Assembly: GCF_000566685.1 (NCBI RefSeq)
Contig: NZ_AZQN01000001.1
Span: forward strand, 1-64,000
Length of the DNA stretch: 64,000 nt
Reading direction: 5' to 3'
DNA from: Dyadobacter tibetensis Y620-1
Lineage (GTDB): Bacteria; Bacteroidota; Bacteroidia; Cytophagales; Spirosomataceae
Within the stretch, counting starts at the first letter, position 1; each line of letters opens with the position of its first letter. This document shows, one piece after another, positions 36,084 through 45,837 of this stretch. Below the pieces are notes generated by a model. It ran no database searches. It worked only from the letters and a program-made list of their open reading frames with translations, and was not told the origin of the DNA. A program made the position numbers and the translations under genes.

Positions 36084-37727
36084 ATGATTCGAATTCTGAC
36101 GATTTTAATACTATTTCAGTCCTGTATTACCCTTGCGCAACATCCATGGCCAGAGCCCAATAGGGCGCAAACGATGGTTGTCGATCAGTGGACGGTTCAC
36201 GACGTTTCGTATCGGGTAGCTGAGATAATGGAAGATCCTTTTGAAAGGCAGGTTTTTGCCAATATGATTTCTCAAGAGGATACACTGCATATTCCTCTTT
36301 TTTTTAATGGGGAAAATGAGTGGGTACTTCGGTTCTCTGGTAATAAGCCGGGAGACTATTATTTCGAACTATCTGGAGATATTGAAGAACTGAATGGTAA
36401 AAAGGGACATTTCAGTGTTGGCAAAAACAAAAAACAAAACCGGCATGGTGGTGTTGTGTTGAACAAGAAAAATCCCCAACACTTTTACTATCAAGATGGT
36501 ACACCCTATCGTAACCTTGCCTTTGAATGTGATTGGTTATTTGCCTTGGATTACGGCCAGAAAAATATGGAAAAGTCTCGCCAACTATTAAATACTATAG
36601 CTGAAAATGGATTTAATCAAATCGTTATGAACGTCTATTCATTCGATGTGCCGTGGCCGAAGGATTCGTTACTCTTGGCTCATCCTGAACACGAATACGG
36701 GGGAAGGAATGATATATATCCGTTTTTGGGTTCTAACGCCCATCCAGATCATGATGCATTAAATGTAAATTTTTTTAAGCACTTCGATAAGGTAATGGCA
36801 GAAATGCATGATCGTGAGCTGGTAAGTCATCTGATGATATATGTCTGGAACAAAATGGTAGTATGGCCTGAAATGAATTCTACAGCTGATAACCGCTACT
36901 TCGATTATGTCATTAAAAGGTATCAGGCCTTTCCCAACATTATCTGGGATATCTCTAAAGAAGCTCTTTTCTATGGAAGGGCTACTAATGAGTACATATC
37001 AGAGCGTATTGAGCGCACCCGAAATTTAGATGCCTATGATCGGTTGCTGTCGGTTCACGACTATGGATTTTGCCGAAACCACCCTGAGGAAGTAGATTTT
37101 ATTTCTACTCAAGATTGGAAACATACCTTATATCAAAGCATGCTCAATGTACGTCAGGAATTTCCTTCAAAACCCATTTTTAATATTGAACATGGAGGGT
37201 ACGAAAAAGCACCCTATGTCGTATTCCCGGGTGCTTACGACGATGCCGAGGTATGCCTTAGACGCAATTATATGTGTCTTTTTGCTGGAGTATACACCAC
37301 CTATTACTGACAGGGGGTATCTTGGAATGCCATCATTCATAATCCATTTGACCAGCCGAGTTCCTTTTTCAAACCACGGTTCGATTATTTTTCACATCTC
37401 TCCAGTTTCTTTGAAAAACACCCATTTGAAAGCTTGAAGCCAACCCCTCATTTTAATGCCAGTGGATATAGCATGACTAGTGACATAGATGGTCTGATGC
37501 TGGTGTATGTTCCTAAAGAAAATAATGCGACGAGTACTGACTACCAAATTGATAAGAACTACTATTGGGACCAAGCCAGTGTACAATGGTTTAATACCTT
37601 GACAGGGGCCTATACCGAAGAAAGGAAATATAGTTTAAATCCAAATATATTTTGGGTTCACCGACCCTGGAAAATGGAAGCGGACGCTATTATTATCATA
37701 AAAGGACTCCGTCCGAAAACTAAATAA
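36084..37727 (+). pseudogene. DUF5060/apiosidase-like glycosidase interrupted by TGA
   Basis: The frame from ATG 36084 (signal peptide to ITLAQH) reads through a DUF5060-like beta domain (about 20-115), then a TIM barrel of the DUF4038 (apiosidase-like) type. It stops at TGA 37308-37310 within TTYY-stop-QGVSWN. The same frame continues without further stops for 138 codons to TAA 37725-37727. The family usually has tryptophan here (YYWQG), so a single TGG-to-TGA change explains the stop. The remaining tail resembles the C-terminal domain of these proteins. The intact relative is at 55071-56948. The truncated 408-residue product lacks the end of the barrel and is probably inactive. Confidence 0.8.
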
Positions 37728-38096
37728 ATGATCAGGCCACAATTTCCTATTATTGATTGAGAGTCACCAAGTATCAGGTCTCATTTTCTAATTACCGAAT
37801 CTATCTCTTATTGATCCAAGAATCACATTCAGAGGAGTGGATGTGGGAAATGGGGTGGAATTTCATTGAAAACAACAGGAAATTAGCATTAAAAGTAAAC
37901 TTTTTGCCGGATGTTCAGTTTTTGTCTAGTCAAATTTTCTCTTTTAAAACCTTATCCTACCGTTATTTGAATGCCATAACAAGCTTTGACCGGGAGCGGG
38001 TCAAGCAGGGGAATTTCCCCCTCGCATTGATAGGTATACCCAACAGAAGATATATCTAATATAATTTAATCTTTGTAATATTATATAGAAAAATTA
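37728..38096. other. Intergenic region before second GH117-like gene
   Basis: This 369-bp gap contains copy 2 of the 20-bp repeat (37911-37930) and a GGTATACC palindrome near 38033-38040. The open frame 37757-38059 has no protein family features and I do not consider it a gene. It probably carries the promoter for the 38097-44757 catabolic run. Confidence 0.5.
37911..37930 (+). repeat. 20-bp intergenic repeat, copy 2
   Basis: It is identical to 25701-25720 and in the same orientation, about 170 bases upstream of the GH117-like gene at 38097. Confidence 0.6.
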
Positions 38097-39308
38097 ATGA
38101 AAAATACTCTTTATAGTTTTTTGGCCTTAGGCCTCTCCCTAGTTTCTGCATCATGTAGCAAACAGCAAACGAATCAGCAGACTGGAAAAATACAAATTTC
38201 AGATGAGGAAATGGATTATCTGGGTATCACAGATCGGGAACATGTAAGTGCTGCTTCTTTACGGGCGCTGAAGTGGCCAAAAATCGGAAATGAATGGTTT
38301 ATAGAGTTTAGTAAACCCCAGCCATTGAAGGGCGATTTGGCCTATGAAGAAGGGGTCGTACGACGTGATCCTAGTGCCATGATTCAGGAAAATGGCTTGT
38401 ATTATGTTTGGTATAGCAAAAGTGTGGGCCCTACCCAGGGGTTTGCAGGAGATATAGAGAAGGATAAGGTATTCCCCTGGGATCGTTGTGACATCTGGTA
38501 TGCAACTTCCAAGGATGGAATCACGTGGAAAGAGGAGGGAATTGCTGTAGCCAGAGGCAAGAAGGGAGCCTATGACGACCGTTCTGTATTTACGGTTGAA
38601 ATTATGAAGCACCAAGGGAAATATTATCTCTGCTACCAAACGGTGAAATCGCCTTATATGGTGCGTGTGAAAAATCAGATCGGTCTGGCCTGGGCGGATT
38701 CCCCAAATGGGCCATGGACTAAAAGTGCCGAGCCTATCTTAAGTCCCGCTGATAATGGCATTTGGAAAGGGGAAGAGGACAATCGATTCAACGTAGTAAA
38801 AAAGGGAGACTTTGATAGCCATAAGGTTCATGACCCTTGCATCATACCCTATAAAGGAAAGTTTTATCTCTATTATAAAGGAGAGCAAATGGGTGAACAG
38901 ATCACATTTGGAGGACGTCAGATACGCCATGGGGTGGCAATTGCTGATAATCCCTTGGGGCCATATGTGAAATCGCCCTATAATCCGATCAGTAATAGCG
39001 GGCACGAGATCTGTGTTTGGCCCTATAAGGGTGGTATCGCCGCATTGATAACCACCGATGGTCCCGAAAAAAATACCCTGCAGTGGGCAGAAGATGGAAT
39101 CAACTTTGAAATAATGGGCTCTATAAAAGACGCTCCACACGCCATAGGTCTCAATCGATCAGCGGATAATGAGAAAGAACCCACGGAGATACTTCGATGG
39201 GGATTGACACATGTATATAATAATTCCAATGACCAGAGTATTATGCGCTTTACTTCCAATAGGGTGACTAAGCATGTGGCTAAAGGAGAAAATGGAAAAT
39301 CAAAATAA
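38097..39308 (+). CDS. GH117-like lipoprotein (anhydrogalactosidase type)
   Basis: This 403-residue lipoprotein (lipobox SASC, Cys20) is a divergent relative of the GH117 at 34809. The equivalents of key residues are kept: VVRRDPSAM (Asp91), [10 protein letters not shown] (Asp246) and [10 protein letters not shown] (His303, Glu304). A longer insert is present around 105-125. It may act on a different anhydrogalactose or galactose linkage, or on sulfated or methylated oligosaccharides; this cannot be decided. It is the first gene of the run that continues with the anhydrogalactose pathway (13-base gap to the next gene). Confidence 0.82.
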   Translation: MKNTLYSFLALGLSLVSASCSKQQTNQQTGKIQISDEEMDYLGITDREHVSAASLRALKWPKIGNEWFIEFSKPQPLKGDLAYEEGVVRRDPSAMIQENGLYYVWYSKSVGPTQGFAGDIEKDKVFPWDRCDIWYATSKDGITWKEEGIAVARGKKGAYDDRSVFTVEIMKHQGKYYLCYQTVKSPYMVRVKNQIGLAWADSPNGPWTKSAEPILSPADNGIWKGEEDNRFNVVKKGDFDSHKVHDPCIIPYKGKFYLYYKGEQMGEQITFGGRQIRHGVAIADNPLGPYVKSPYNPISNSGHEICVWPYKGGIAALITTDGPEKNTLQWAEDGINFEIMGSIKDAPHAIGLNRSADNEKEPTEILRWGLTHVYNNSNDQSIMRFTSNRVTKHVAKGENGKSK

Positions 39309-39321
39309 CTGAATTCAATAA

Positions 39322-40335
39322 ATGAAAGCAACCGTATATCAGGGGAATAAAACTTTCTCCGTGGTGGAAAACCCTATAGAGGAGCCAAAGGAAGGTGAAG
39401 TAAGGATTAAAGTAGCATACGTAGGAATTTGTGGAACCGATGTTCATGTCTATCATGGGAATATGGACAAAAGGGTTCAAATACCCCAAACGATCGGGCA
39501 CGAAATGTCGGGGGTAATCGATGCAGTAGGCCCTGGTGTCACCGACATAGTCGTAGGTGATAAAGTAGTGGTAAGGCCCCTTGACGACCGGGCACAACAG
39601 GCTTCTGATAAGGGTATCAGTCATATTTGTGAGAAGTTGAAGTTTATTGGCGTGGACAGTCCGGGAGCTATGCAGCAATACTGGAATGTACCAGCATTTA
39701 CCATACACCAGTTACAGCCAGAAACTGACCTGAAGTTAGCAGCACTCACCGAACCCTTGGCGGTGGCATGCCATGATGTCCGACTAAGTGAATTGATCGC
39801 TGGTGAGACAGCGGTGGTCTTAGGGGGTGGGCCTATCGGTCTGCTTATTGCTAAGGTAGCGGCGCGTAAGGGTGCTCAGGTTATTATTTCGGAAGTGAAT
39901 GAAGCCAGGGTCCAGATTGCACAGGACTTGGGTTTTACCGTAGTTAACCCTATGAACCAAGATATTCAGGCCTATGTACAAGAGGTTACTGATGGACGAA
40001 AGGCTGATGTTGTATTTGAGGTTGCAGGCGTCCAGCCCTCTGTAGATATCATGACCAAACTGGCAGGAATTAGGGGTCGTGTGGTCATGGTAGCCATCCA
40101 CGCCCAGCCCAAATCGGTAAACTTATTCGATTTTTTCTGGAAGGAACTTCGATTGATCGGCGCAAGGGTTTACGAAAAAGAGGACTACGAAGAGGCTATT
40201 CAGTTGATAACTGAAAATGAGCTAGCCTTCGAGAAATTAATTACAGAGGTTCTTCCTTTAGATTCGATTCAGGAAGCATTTGAGTCTATAGATAGGAATC
40301 CTGCCGGAATAAAAACACTTTTGAAGTGTCAATAA
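39322..40335 (+). CDS. MDR alcohol dehydrogenase, candidate 2-keto-3-deoxy-L-galactonate 5-dehydrogenase
   Basis: The 337-residue enzyme is a medium-chain zinc alcohol dehydrogenase: catalytic-zinc residues in CGTDVH (Cys37) and GHEMSG (His60, Glu61), Rossmann motif VLGGGPIGLL. Relatives include threonine, sorbitol and L-galactonate 5-dehydrogenases. The usual four-cysteine structural-zinc lobe is missing (only HICEKLKF has a Cys), which is seen in some family branches. Placed directly before a KduD-like reductase and the AHG genes, it fits the oxidation of 2-keto-3-deoxy-L-galactonate at C5 in the known anhydrogalactose pathway. L-galactonate is a second plausible substrate. Confidence 0.78.
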   Translation: MKATVYQGNKTFSVVENPIEEPKEGEVRIKVAYVGICGTDVHVYHGNMDKRVQIPQTIGHEMSGVIDAVGPGVTDIVVGDKVVVRPLDDRAQQASDKGISHICEKLKFIGVDSPGAMQQYWNVPAFTIHQLQPETDLKLAALTEPLAVACHDVRLSELIAGETAVVLGGGPIGLLIAKVAARKGAQVIISEVNEARVQIAQDLGFTVVNPMNQDIQAYVQEVTDGRKADVVFEVAGVQPSVDIMTKLAGIRGRVVMVAIHAQPKSVNLFDFFWKELRLIGARVYEKEDYEEAIQLITENELAFEKLITEVLPLDSIQEAFESIDRNPAGIKTLLKCQ

Positions 40336-40348
40336 AACAAAAATAATA

Positions 40349-41119
40349 ATGAGTATATTAAACAAATTTAGCCTGGCTGGGAAGACGGCCTTGGTAACGG
40401 GATGTAAAAGAGGAATCGGAAAGGCCATGGCCGTTGCCTTGGCAGAAGCAGGGGCCGATATCATTGGAGTAAGTGCCTCCCTGGAAACGAAGGGAAGTGA
40501 GGTTGAAATGGCTGTACGTGCCACTGGGAGAGAATTTGCTGGCTACAGTTGTGATTTTTCGGATAGGAAGGCATTGTATCATTTTATTGCTCGGGTAAAG
40601 ACCGATTTTCCTGTTATCGACATTCTGATCAATAATGCAGGCACCATTCTCCGTGCCCCGGCTGCCCAGCATAATGACGAGTTATGGGATAAAGTGATAG
40701 AGATAAATCAGAATGCTCAGTTTATTCTTACCCGTGAAATTGGGAAGGAAATGGTGGCGCGTAAAAGTGGAAAAATTGTATTTACAGCCTCTTTGCTAAC
40801 TTTTCAAGGGGGGGTTACCGTACCAGGATATGCAGCTAGCAAAGGGGCAATTGGCCAGCTTACCATGGCTTTCGCTAACGAATGGGCATCTCAGGGTGTA
40901 AATGTTAACGCATTGGCACCAGGTTATATCAACACAGATAATACTGAGGCCTTACGGAATGACCCAGAACGGTCCGTTTCCATTTTGTCACGTATCCCGG
41001 CGGGTCGCTGGGGGGAACCCGAAGACTTTTCGGGCCCGGTCGTTTTCCTTTGTTCCGAAGCAGCCAGCTATATGCATGGCACCGTAATGCTTGTAGACGG
41101 AGGTTGGATGGGGCGTTAG
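40349..41119 (+). CDS. KduD-like SDR, candidate 2,5-diketo-3-deoxy-sugar-acid reductase
   Basis: This 256-residue short-chain dehydrogenase has the cofactor motif TGCKRGIGKA, NNAGTI, the active-site Ser in TASLL and YAASK. It is close in style to KduD (2-dehydro-3-deoxy-D-gluconate 5-dehydrogenase). Run in the reducing direction, such an enzyme turns 2,5-diketo-3-deoxy-galactonate into 2-keto-3-deoxy-D-gluconate. With the dehydrogenase 13 bases upstream this would invert C5, as in the established route for anhydro-L-galactose. It is part of the 38097-43718 operon. Confidence 0.82.
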   Translation: MSILNKFSLAGKTALVTGCKRGIGKAMAVALAEAGADIIGVSASLETKGSEVEMAVRATGREFAGYSCDFSDRKALYHFIARVKTDFPVIDILINNAGTILRAPAAQHNDELWDKVIEINQNAQFILTREIGKEMVARKSGKIVFTASLLTFQGGVTVPGYAASKGAIGQLTMAFANEWASQGVNVNALAPGYINTDNTEALRNDPERSVSILSRIPAGRWGEPEDFSGPVVFLCSEAASYMHGTVMLVDGGWMGR

Positions 41120-41167
41120 GTAGGTACAATAATTCAATAGAAATTCATTCAAGTCCATATTATTCTC

Positions 41168-42622
41168 ATGTCTGAAATTAAGCAATATGAACTCTTCATC
41201 AATGGAGAGTGGGTGGCTCCGCTGAGTGGGGAGTCGCACCGGGTTACAAGTCCTACCGACGAATCGTTGGTGGGTGTGGTCGCCAGAGGCGGAGAAGCCG
41301 ATGCCCACCGTGCCCTGGAAGCCGCTGAAGCGGCACAGCGCCTTTGGAAAAAAGTCCCTGCAAAGCAACGTGCTGAGCTGATGAGAAAGTTTGCTGCCGA
41401 AATTCGCGCGCAGAAGGGAAATCTTTCACAGTTGCTCGTCAGAGAGCAGGGAAAACTGATTGGAGTTGCTGAAATGGAAGTGGAAGTAACGGCTTCGTTT
41501 ATAGAATATGCCTGTGATGGGGCCCGCAGTATTGAAGGAGATATCGTACCATCCGACAATCCTAATGAACAGATATGGATCAACAAAGTGCCTCGTGGTG
41601 TGGTAGTGGCCATTACGGCATGGAATTTCCCACTCGCACTGGCTGGTCGTAAATTGGGGCCTGCTTTAATTGCCGGGAATAGTATCGTAATCAAGCCTAC
41701 TGAAGAAACCCCACTCGCCACCTTAGAACTGGGTAATATCGCTCTTAAAGTAGGACTGCCCAACGGTTTGTTGAATATTGTAACGGGCACTGGAAGGATT
41801 CTTGGTGAAGCACTGGTAGGGCATCCCATTACAAAAATGGTTAGTATGACTGGGAGTACACGGGCAGGGCAACAAATTTTTAGAACCGCAGCCAATCACC
41901 TTATACACGTCCAATTAGAATTGGGTGGCAAGGCACCCAGCATTGTTTTTGCCGATGCCAATCTAGACCAGGCAGTAGAATCAACATTTCATTCCCGATT
42001 TGATAATTGTGGCCAGGTTTGTACTTGTAATGAGCGGATGTATGTTCATGAAGCCATTTATGAGGAGTTTATGATAAAATTTATGGCCAAAGTCAAGGCT
42101 CTGAAGCTCGGTGATCCCATGGACCCGTCTACCACGATAGGTCCTAAAATCAATGCTTCGGAACTGGCCAATATGGAAAGATTGGTCGCTGTCTCACTAG
42201 AGGAAGGCGCCGTCCTGGCAAGTGGTGGTAAAAAACCCACAGGGGCCGGATTTGAAAAAGGATATTGGTTCGAGCCTACCATTCTGACCAATGTAACCCA
42301 GGAAATGACCATCGTACACGAAGAAGCGTTTGGTCCAATACTCCCTGTAATTAAATTTCAGAATTTCGATCAGGTAATAGGATATGCCAACGACTCGGAG
42401 TACGGATTGGCGGCTATGATTTTTACCAAGGACATGCGCACCATCATGCGCTGCAAGGATGAACTGGAATGTGGGGAGATTTATGTCAACCGTGGCCATG
42501 GGGAGCAGCACCAAGGCTTTCATAATGGTTATAAACATAGTGGAACGGGAGGAGAAGACGGTAAATATGGGTTGGAGCAGTATCTGGAAAAGAAAACCTT
42601 TTATGTAAATTATAATGACTGA
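41168..42622 (+). CDS. Aldehyde dehydrogenase, candidate 3,6-anhydro-L-galactose dehydrogenase
   Basis: This 484-residue NAD(P)-dependent aldehyde dehydrogenase has [17 protein letters not shown], the active Glu in LELGGKAPS and the catalytic Cys in [11 protein letters not shown]. It resembles lactaldehyde/glycolaldehyde dehydrogenases (AldA), the group that includes characterised anhydrogalactose dehydrogenases. It should oxidise 3,6-anhydro-L-galactose to the aldonic acid. It overlaps the cycloisomerase gene by 8 bases, which supports sequential steps. Confidence 0.85.
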   Translation: MSEIKQYELFINGEWVAPLSGESHRVTSPTDESLVGVVARGGEADAHRALEAAEAAQRLWKKVPAKQRAELMRKFAAEIRAQKGNLSQLLVREQGKLIGVAEMEVEVTASFIEYACDGARSIEGDIVPSDNPNEQIWINKVPRGVVVAITAWNFPLALAGRKLGPALIAGNSIVIKPTEETPLATLELGNIALKVGLPNGLLNIVTGTGRILGEALVGHPITKMVSMTGSTRAGQQIFRTAANHLIHVQLELGGKAPSIVFADANLDQAVESTFHSRFDNCGQVCTCNERMYVHEAIYEEFMIKFMAKVKALKLGDPMDPSTTIGPKINASELANMERLVAVSLEEGAVLASGGKKPTGAGFEKGYWFEPTILTNVTQEMTIVHEEAFGPILPVIKFQNFDQVIGYANDSEYGLAAMIFTKDMRTIMRCKDELECGEIYVNRGHGEQHQGFHNGYKHSGTGGEDGKYGLEQYLEKKTFYVNYND

Positions 42623-43718
42623 AATAGATACGCGAATACAAAGTGTTGATGTGCAGCTGTTTCGTGTGCCACTCCCTGAAATTTTAAGTGACGCAAAGCA
42701 TGGAGATCACAGTCATTTCGAGCTGATAACGACGACTATTACATTGGCTGATGGCAGCGTCGGAACGGGTTATACCTATACCGGAGGTAAGGGGGGGCAT
42801 GCGATCAAAGCCATGGTGCTATACGACATTGTTCCAGCCCTTTTAGGAAAAGATGGTGTTCAGATAGAGGAAATCTATGATTTTCTTGAGTGGCATCTCC
42901 ATTATGTAGGACGGGGTGGAATTGCTTCATTCGCCGTATCTACGGTAGATATTGCCTTATGGGATATCCGGTGTAAAAAAGCTGGTAATCCTCTCTGGAA
43001 AATGGCCGGTGGAGCAGATAATAGCTGTAAGGCATATTGTGGAGGAATAGATCTCCAATTTCCTATCGACAAATTGCTAAGAAATATAACCGGATATCTG
43101 GAAGCCGGTTTTAATGCGGTAAAAATAAAAATAGGGCGGGAGAACCTGGACGAAGACATTGCTCGAATTAAGGCGGTGAGGGAATTAATTGGTCCCGATA
43201 TTACCTTTATGGTCGATGCTAACTACTCTATGAGTGTGGAGAAGGCCATTGAAGCTGCCCGACGATTCGAACCTTATGATATACTTTGGTTCGAAGAACC
43301 CACTATCCCTGATGACTATAAAGGTTATGCCAGGATTGCCGAAGCAACGGGTATGCCCTTGGCCATGGGTGAAAATCTGCATACGATTCATGAATTTGAG
43401 TACGCATTTGAGCAGTCAAAATTGTCATACATTCAGCCGGATGCTTCAAATTGTGGAGGAATTACCGGATGGCTGAAGGCGGCAAGGTTAGCAAAAATGT
43501 ATCAGATTCCCGTATGTTCTCACGGCATGCAAGAGCTACATGTCAGCCTGGTATCCGCTCAGCCCAATGCAGGCTGGCTGGAAGTGCATAGCTTTCCTAT
43601 CGACCAGTATACCACCCGTCCATTGGTTGTTTCTAACTTCCGGGCGGTTGCTTCCGACGAGCCAGGAATAGGAGTTGATTTCGATTGGCAGAAACTCGAA
43701 CCATATCGTGTGGTCTAA
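42615..43718 (+). CDS. Enolase-superfamily enzyme, candidate 3,6-anhydro-L-galactonate cycloisomerase
   Basis: This 367-residue member of the mandelate racemase/muconate cycloisomerase group has the full catalytic set: AVKIKIG (KxK), MVDANYS (Asp), FEEPTIPDD (Glu), MGENLHT (Glu) and CSHGMQE (His). In agar degraders the enzyme of this family opens the anhydro ring of 3,6-anhydro-L-galactonate to 2-keto-3-deoxy-L-galactonate. The 8-base overlap with the aldehyde dehydrogenase and the following transporter support that role. A general sugar-acid dehydratase is the alternative. Confidence 0.88.
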   Translation: MTEIDTRIQSVDVQLFRVPLPEILSDAKHGDHSHFELITTTITLADGSVGTGYTYTGGKGGHAIKAMVLYDIVPALLGKDGVQIEEIYDFLEWHLHYVGRGGIASFAVSTVDIALWDIRCKKAGNPLWKMAGGADNSCKAYCGGIDLQFPIDKLLRNITGYLEAGFNAVKIKIGRENLDEDIARIKAVRELIGPDITFMVDANYSMSVEKAIEAARRFEPYDILWFEEPTIPDDYKGYARIAEATGMPLAMGENLHTIHEFEYAFEQSKLSYIQPDASNCGGITGWLKAARLAKMYQIPVCSHGMQELHVSLVSAQPNAGWLEVHSFPIDQYTTRPLVVSNFRAVASDEPGIGVDFDWQKLEPYRVV

Positions 43719-43746
43719 ACTTCACGCTTAACTTTAATTTGAATTT

Positions 43747-44757
43747 ATGTTAGAAGGTATATTAATTGCCGTGTTAGCCGGCATTTTGCTGGGCCTTTAT
43801 GCTCTTCCGGAAAAATTTACCAGAGATTTTAAATTTGAAAATACCTGGGGATTATTTTTTCTGATTAATATGCTGATAGTTCCCCTGGTGGCTACTGGTT
43901 TATTGATGAAAGGGGCCAATGAGATTTTTCTTTCGGTGCCTTCCGATGTTCTCTTCAAAATGGCAGTAGCTAGTGTGTTATGGGGAGTAGGGGTGATGTT
44001 ATGGGGAAAGGCTATCAACTATATTGGTCTGTCTCTTGGCTTCTCTTTGTTTATCGGAACGGTCATTTTAATAGGCTCATTATTGCCCTTTTTGGTTGAG
44101 GGGCTGCCCCCAGCCAATGTATTTACCACAATACTTACCGGCATCTCTGTGGTGCTAATAGGTATTGTAGCCAATGCAAAGGCGGGATTGTCACGTCAGG
44201 AAGACGAAGATGCTGAGCAGGCTACTTTCGAGGATAGCTCAATGGTTACTGGAATATTTATTGCCGTGGGAGGGGGTATATTAGCCACCGGCTTCAGTTA
44301 TGCCAATGCCGTTGGTCGCCCCTTTATTCATCAGGCCAGTCAATCGATGGGAAATGCGGAATGGGTGACAGCATTAGCCGTGATGTGCGTGATTTATATT
44401 TGTGGCGGCATTCCTATTACCCTGTATTTTATCTACCAATTATCGAAAGGTAAATTATGGGCCAACTTCAGAACCTCTGCATTTAGTATCAATGTTTCCC
44501 TGATATCGGTGATGGCCATATTTAATTTTGCTGCATCTATTCTCTTTGCCTTTGCCGCTTTCAAACTAGGTAATAGTGGTAATACAGTAGGGTATGCTAT
44601 ATTTAACACAGTCTGTGTGGCCGTTGCAATTATCAGCGGACTCGTGACAGGAGAATGGGCAAGGGCTACGGCACGCACCAAAAAATATCTCTATGCCGGA
44701 CTTGCCTTTATGATCTTGGGCGTGATTATCATTGCATTAGGCAATAGCCTGGTATAG
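43747..44757 (+). CDS. RhaT-family sugar:proton symporter
   Basis: The 336-residue, about ten-helix inner-membrane protein matches the L-rhamnose-proton symporter family (LLGLYALPEKF, NTWGLFFLINML, SVLWGVGVMLWGKAINYIG). In this operon it probably brings 3,6-anhydro-L-galactose or L-galactose from periplasm to cytoplasm, rather than rhamnose. It lies 28 bases after the cycloisomerase gene and ends the catabolic run. Confidence 0.85.
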   Translation: MLEGILIAVLAGILLGLYALPEKFTRDFKFENTWGLFFLINMLIVPLVATGLLMKGANEIFLSVPSDVLFKMAVASVLWGVGVMLWGKAINYIGLSLGFSLFIGTVILIGSLLPFLVEGLPPANVFTTILTGISVVLIGIVANAKAGLSRQEDEDAEQATFEDSSMVTGIFIAVGGGILATGFSYANAVGRPFIHQASQSMGNAEWVTALAVMCVIYICGGIPITLYFIYQLSKGKLWANFRTSAFSINVSLISVMAIFNFAASILFAFAAFKLGNSGNTVGYAIFNTVCVAVAIISGLVTGEWARATARTKKYLYAGLAFMILGVIIIALGNSLV

Positions 44758-44899
44758 GAGGTTGCCAATATAGTATTGTCTTTAGCCAATATTATGTTCT
44801 ATTTGCAGAGTCGATTTTGGATAAATTTGTCATATACTAGAACTTAATGTATTGCTCTGGCAAGCGTTCTGGTATATGCATCCCTATATCGACTCTGCC

Positions 44900-45442
44900 A
44901 TGATCATTCATTTTATAAGACGACATTTATCAATATTATTACTTGCCTTTTTTTTTCCAACATTAGGATCCGGCCAGCAGAACAGGCCCAATATTATTTT
45001 CCTGCTCACTGACGATCAACCTTATGATTTCATGGGTTGTGTAGACAACCAGTTAATCGATACGCCTCATCTCGACCAAAGGGCAGGAGAGGGAATCTTG
45101 TTTACAAACTATCATGTTACCAGAGGTCTGGTCGACTCCCGCATAAACCCACCTTCAGGCATTTTCATTACAGGAACCCCTGATCATCCCATCGGAAGGA
45201 TCAACCTGATTTCCGTTGAAATAGAACTTCCCGGAAGCGGCAATGCTAGTCTAAATAAGCAAATGGTGGAGGAACAGACCGAACGTTATCCGGAATATTC
45301 ATTTTTTGGACCATTGCCTGCATATGGGATCATGGCACGCCATGTTAATACACTTAAATTGGCAAAGGTTCAATTTTTCACCAAGGAACCCGATGAAAGG
45401 CAGATTTATAAATTCGAGGATGTGAGTCACCTGATTGAATAA
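44900..45442 (+). pseudogene. In-frame fusion of sulfatase N-terminus to GH28 C-terminus
   Basis: From ATG 44900 the product starts with a signal peptide and a sulfatase N-terminus ([29 protein letters not shown], to about 45121). Where the CxPSR motif should follow, it switches to [19 protein letters not shown] and then to [20 protein letters not shown], which is the C-terminal part of a GH28 polygalacturonase-type protein. The sulfatase lacks its catalytic cysteine and the GH28 lacks its catalytic core. It looks like the scar of a deletion that removed most of two genes, and the frame survived by chance. Confidence 0.75.
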
Positions 45443-45837
45443 GTTCGGAATGCAAGTAGGATATAAGGGGGAATTGTCATTTTCGAGTCTTGCTGGTAGC
45501 CATCATCGTACTGGAAAGCTGAGGGCCTTCCGTAGTGATAACCGCATGAGTGGAATTTTTAATAGTTAAAATTCTTTTAGGAGGTCTAAATTTCAGCATA
45601 CATGTTATCAGAAAAGAATATTACATCGAGTTTTTGCTCTAAGTCACTGCAAGAGTAGAAGCTAAGCATGAGCATCTTTGTCCTATTGACTATCACTAGT
45701 GAAGAGATGGTCTCCCAAGAGAAATACAAATCACCCAGCAGATTTTACTACGGATCATCGCCGTTTTTCGACCAGGGAATATGAATGATGGACTACTTAA
45801 TCTTTTAAACGAATGATAACAAATCAATTCCTTTACA
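45443..45837. other. Intergenic region before sulfatase
   Basis: This 395-bp gap has no supported gene, no strong hairpin and no clear promoter box. It may include more residue of the genes lost in the neighbouring fusion, but I cannot identify any. Confidence 0.45.

Noticed and set aside
37757-38059. 100-codon frame before the GH117-like gene
   Set aside because: It lacks family features and signal, and contains the intergenic 20-bp repeat; more likely noncoding.
41149-41895. 248-codon minus-strand frame opposite the aldehyde dehydrogenase
   Set aside because: Its length comes from codon bias of the sense gene; the sense protein has all catalytic motifs.
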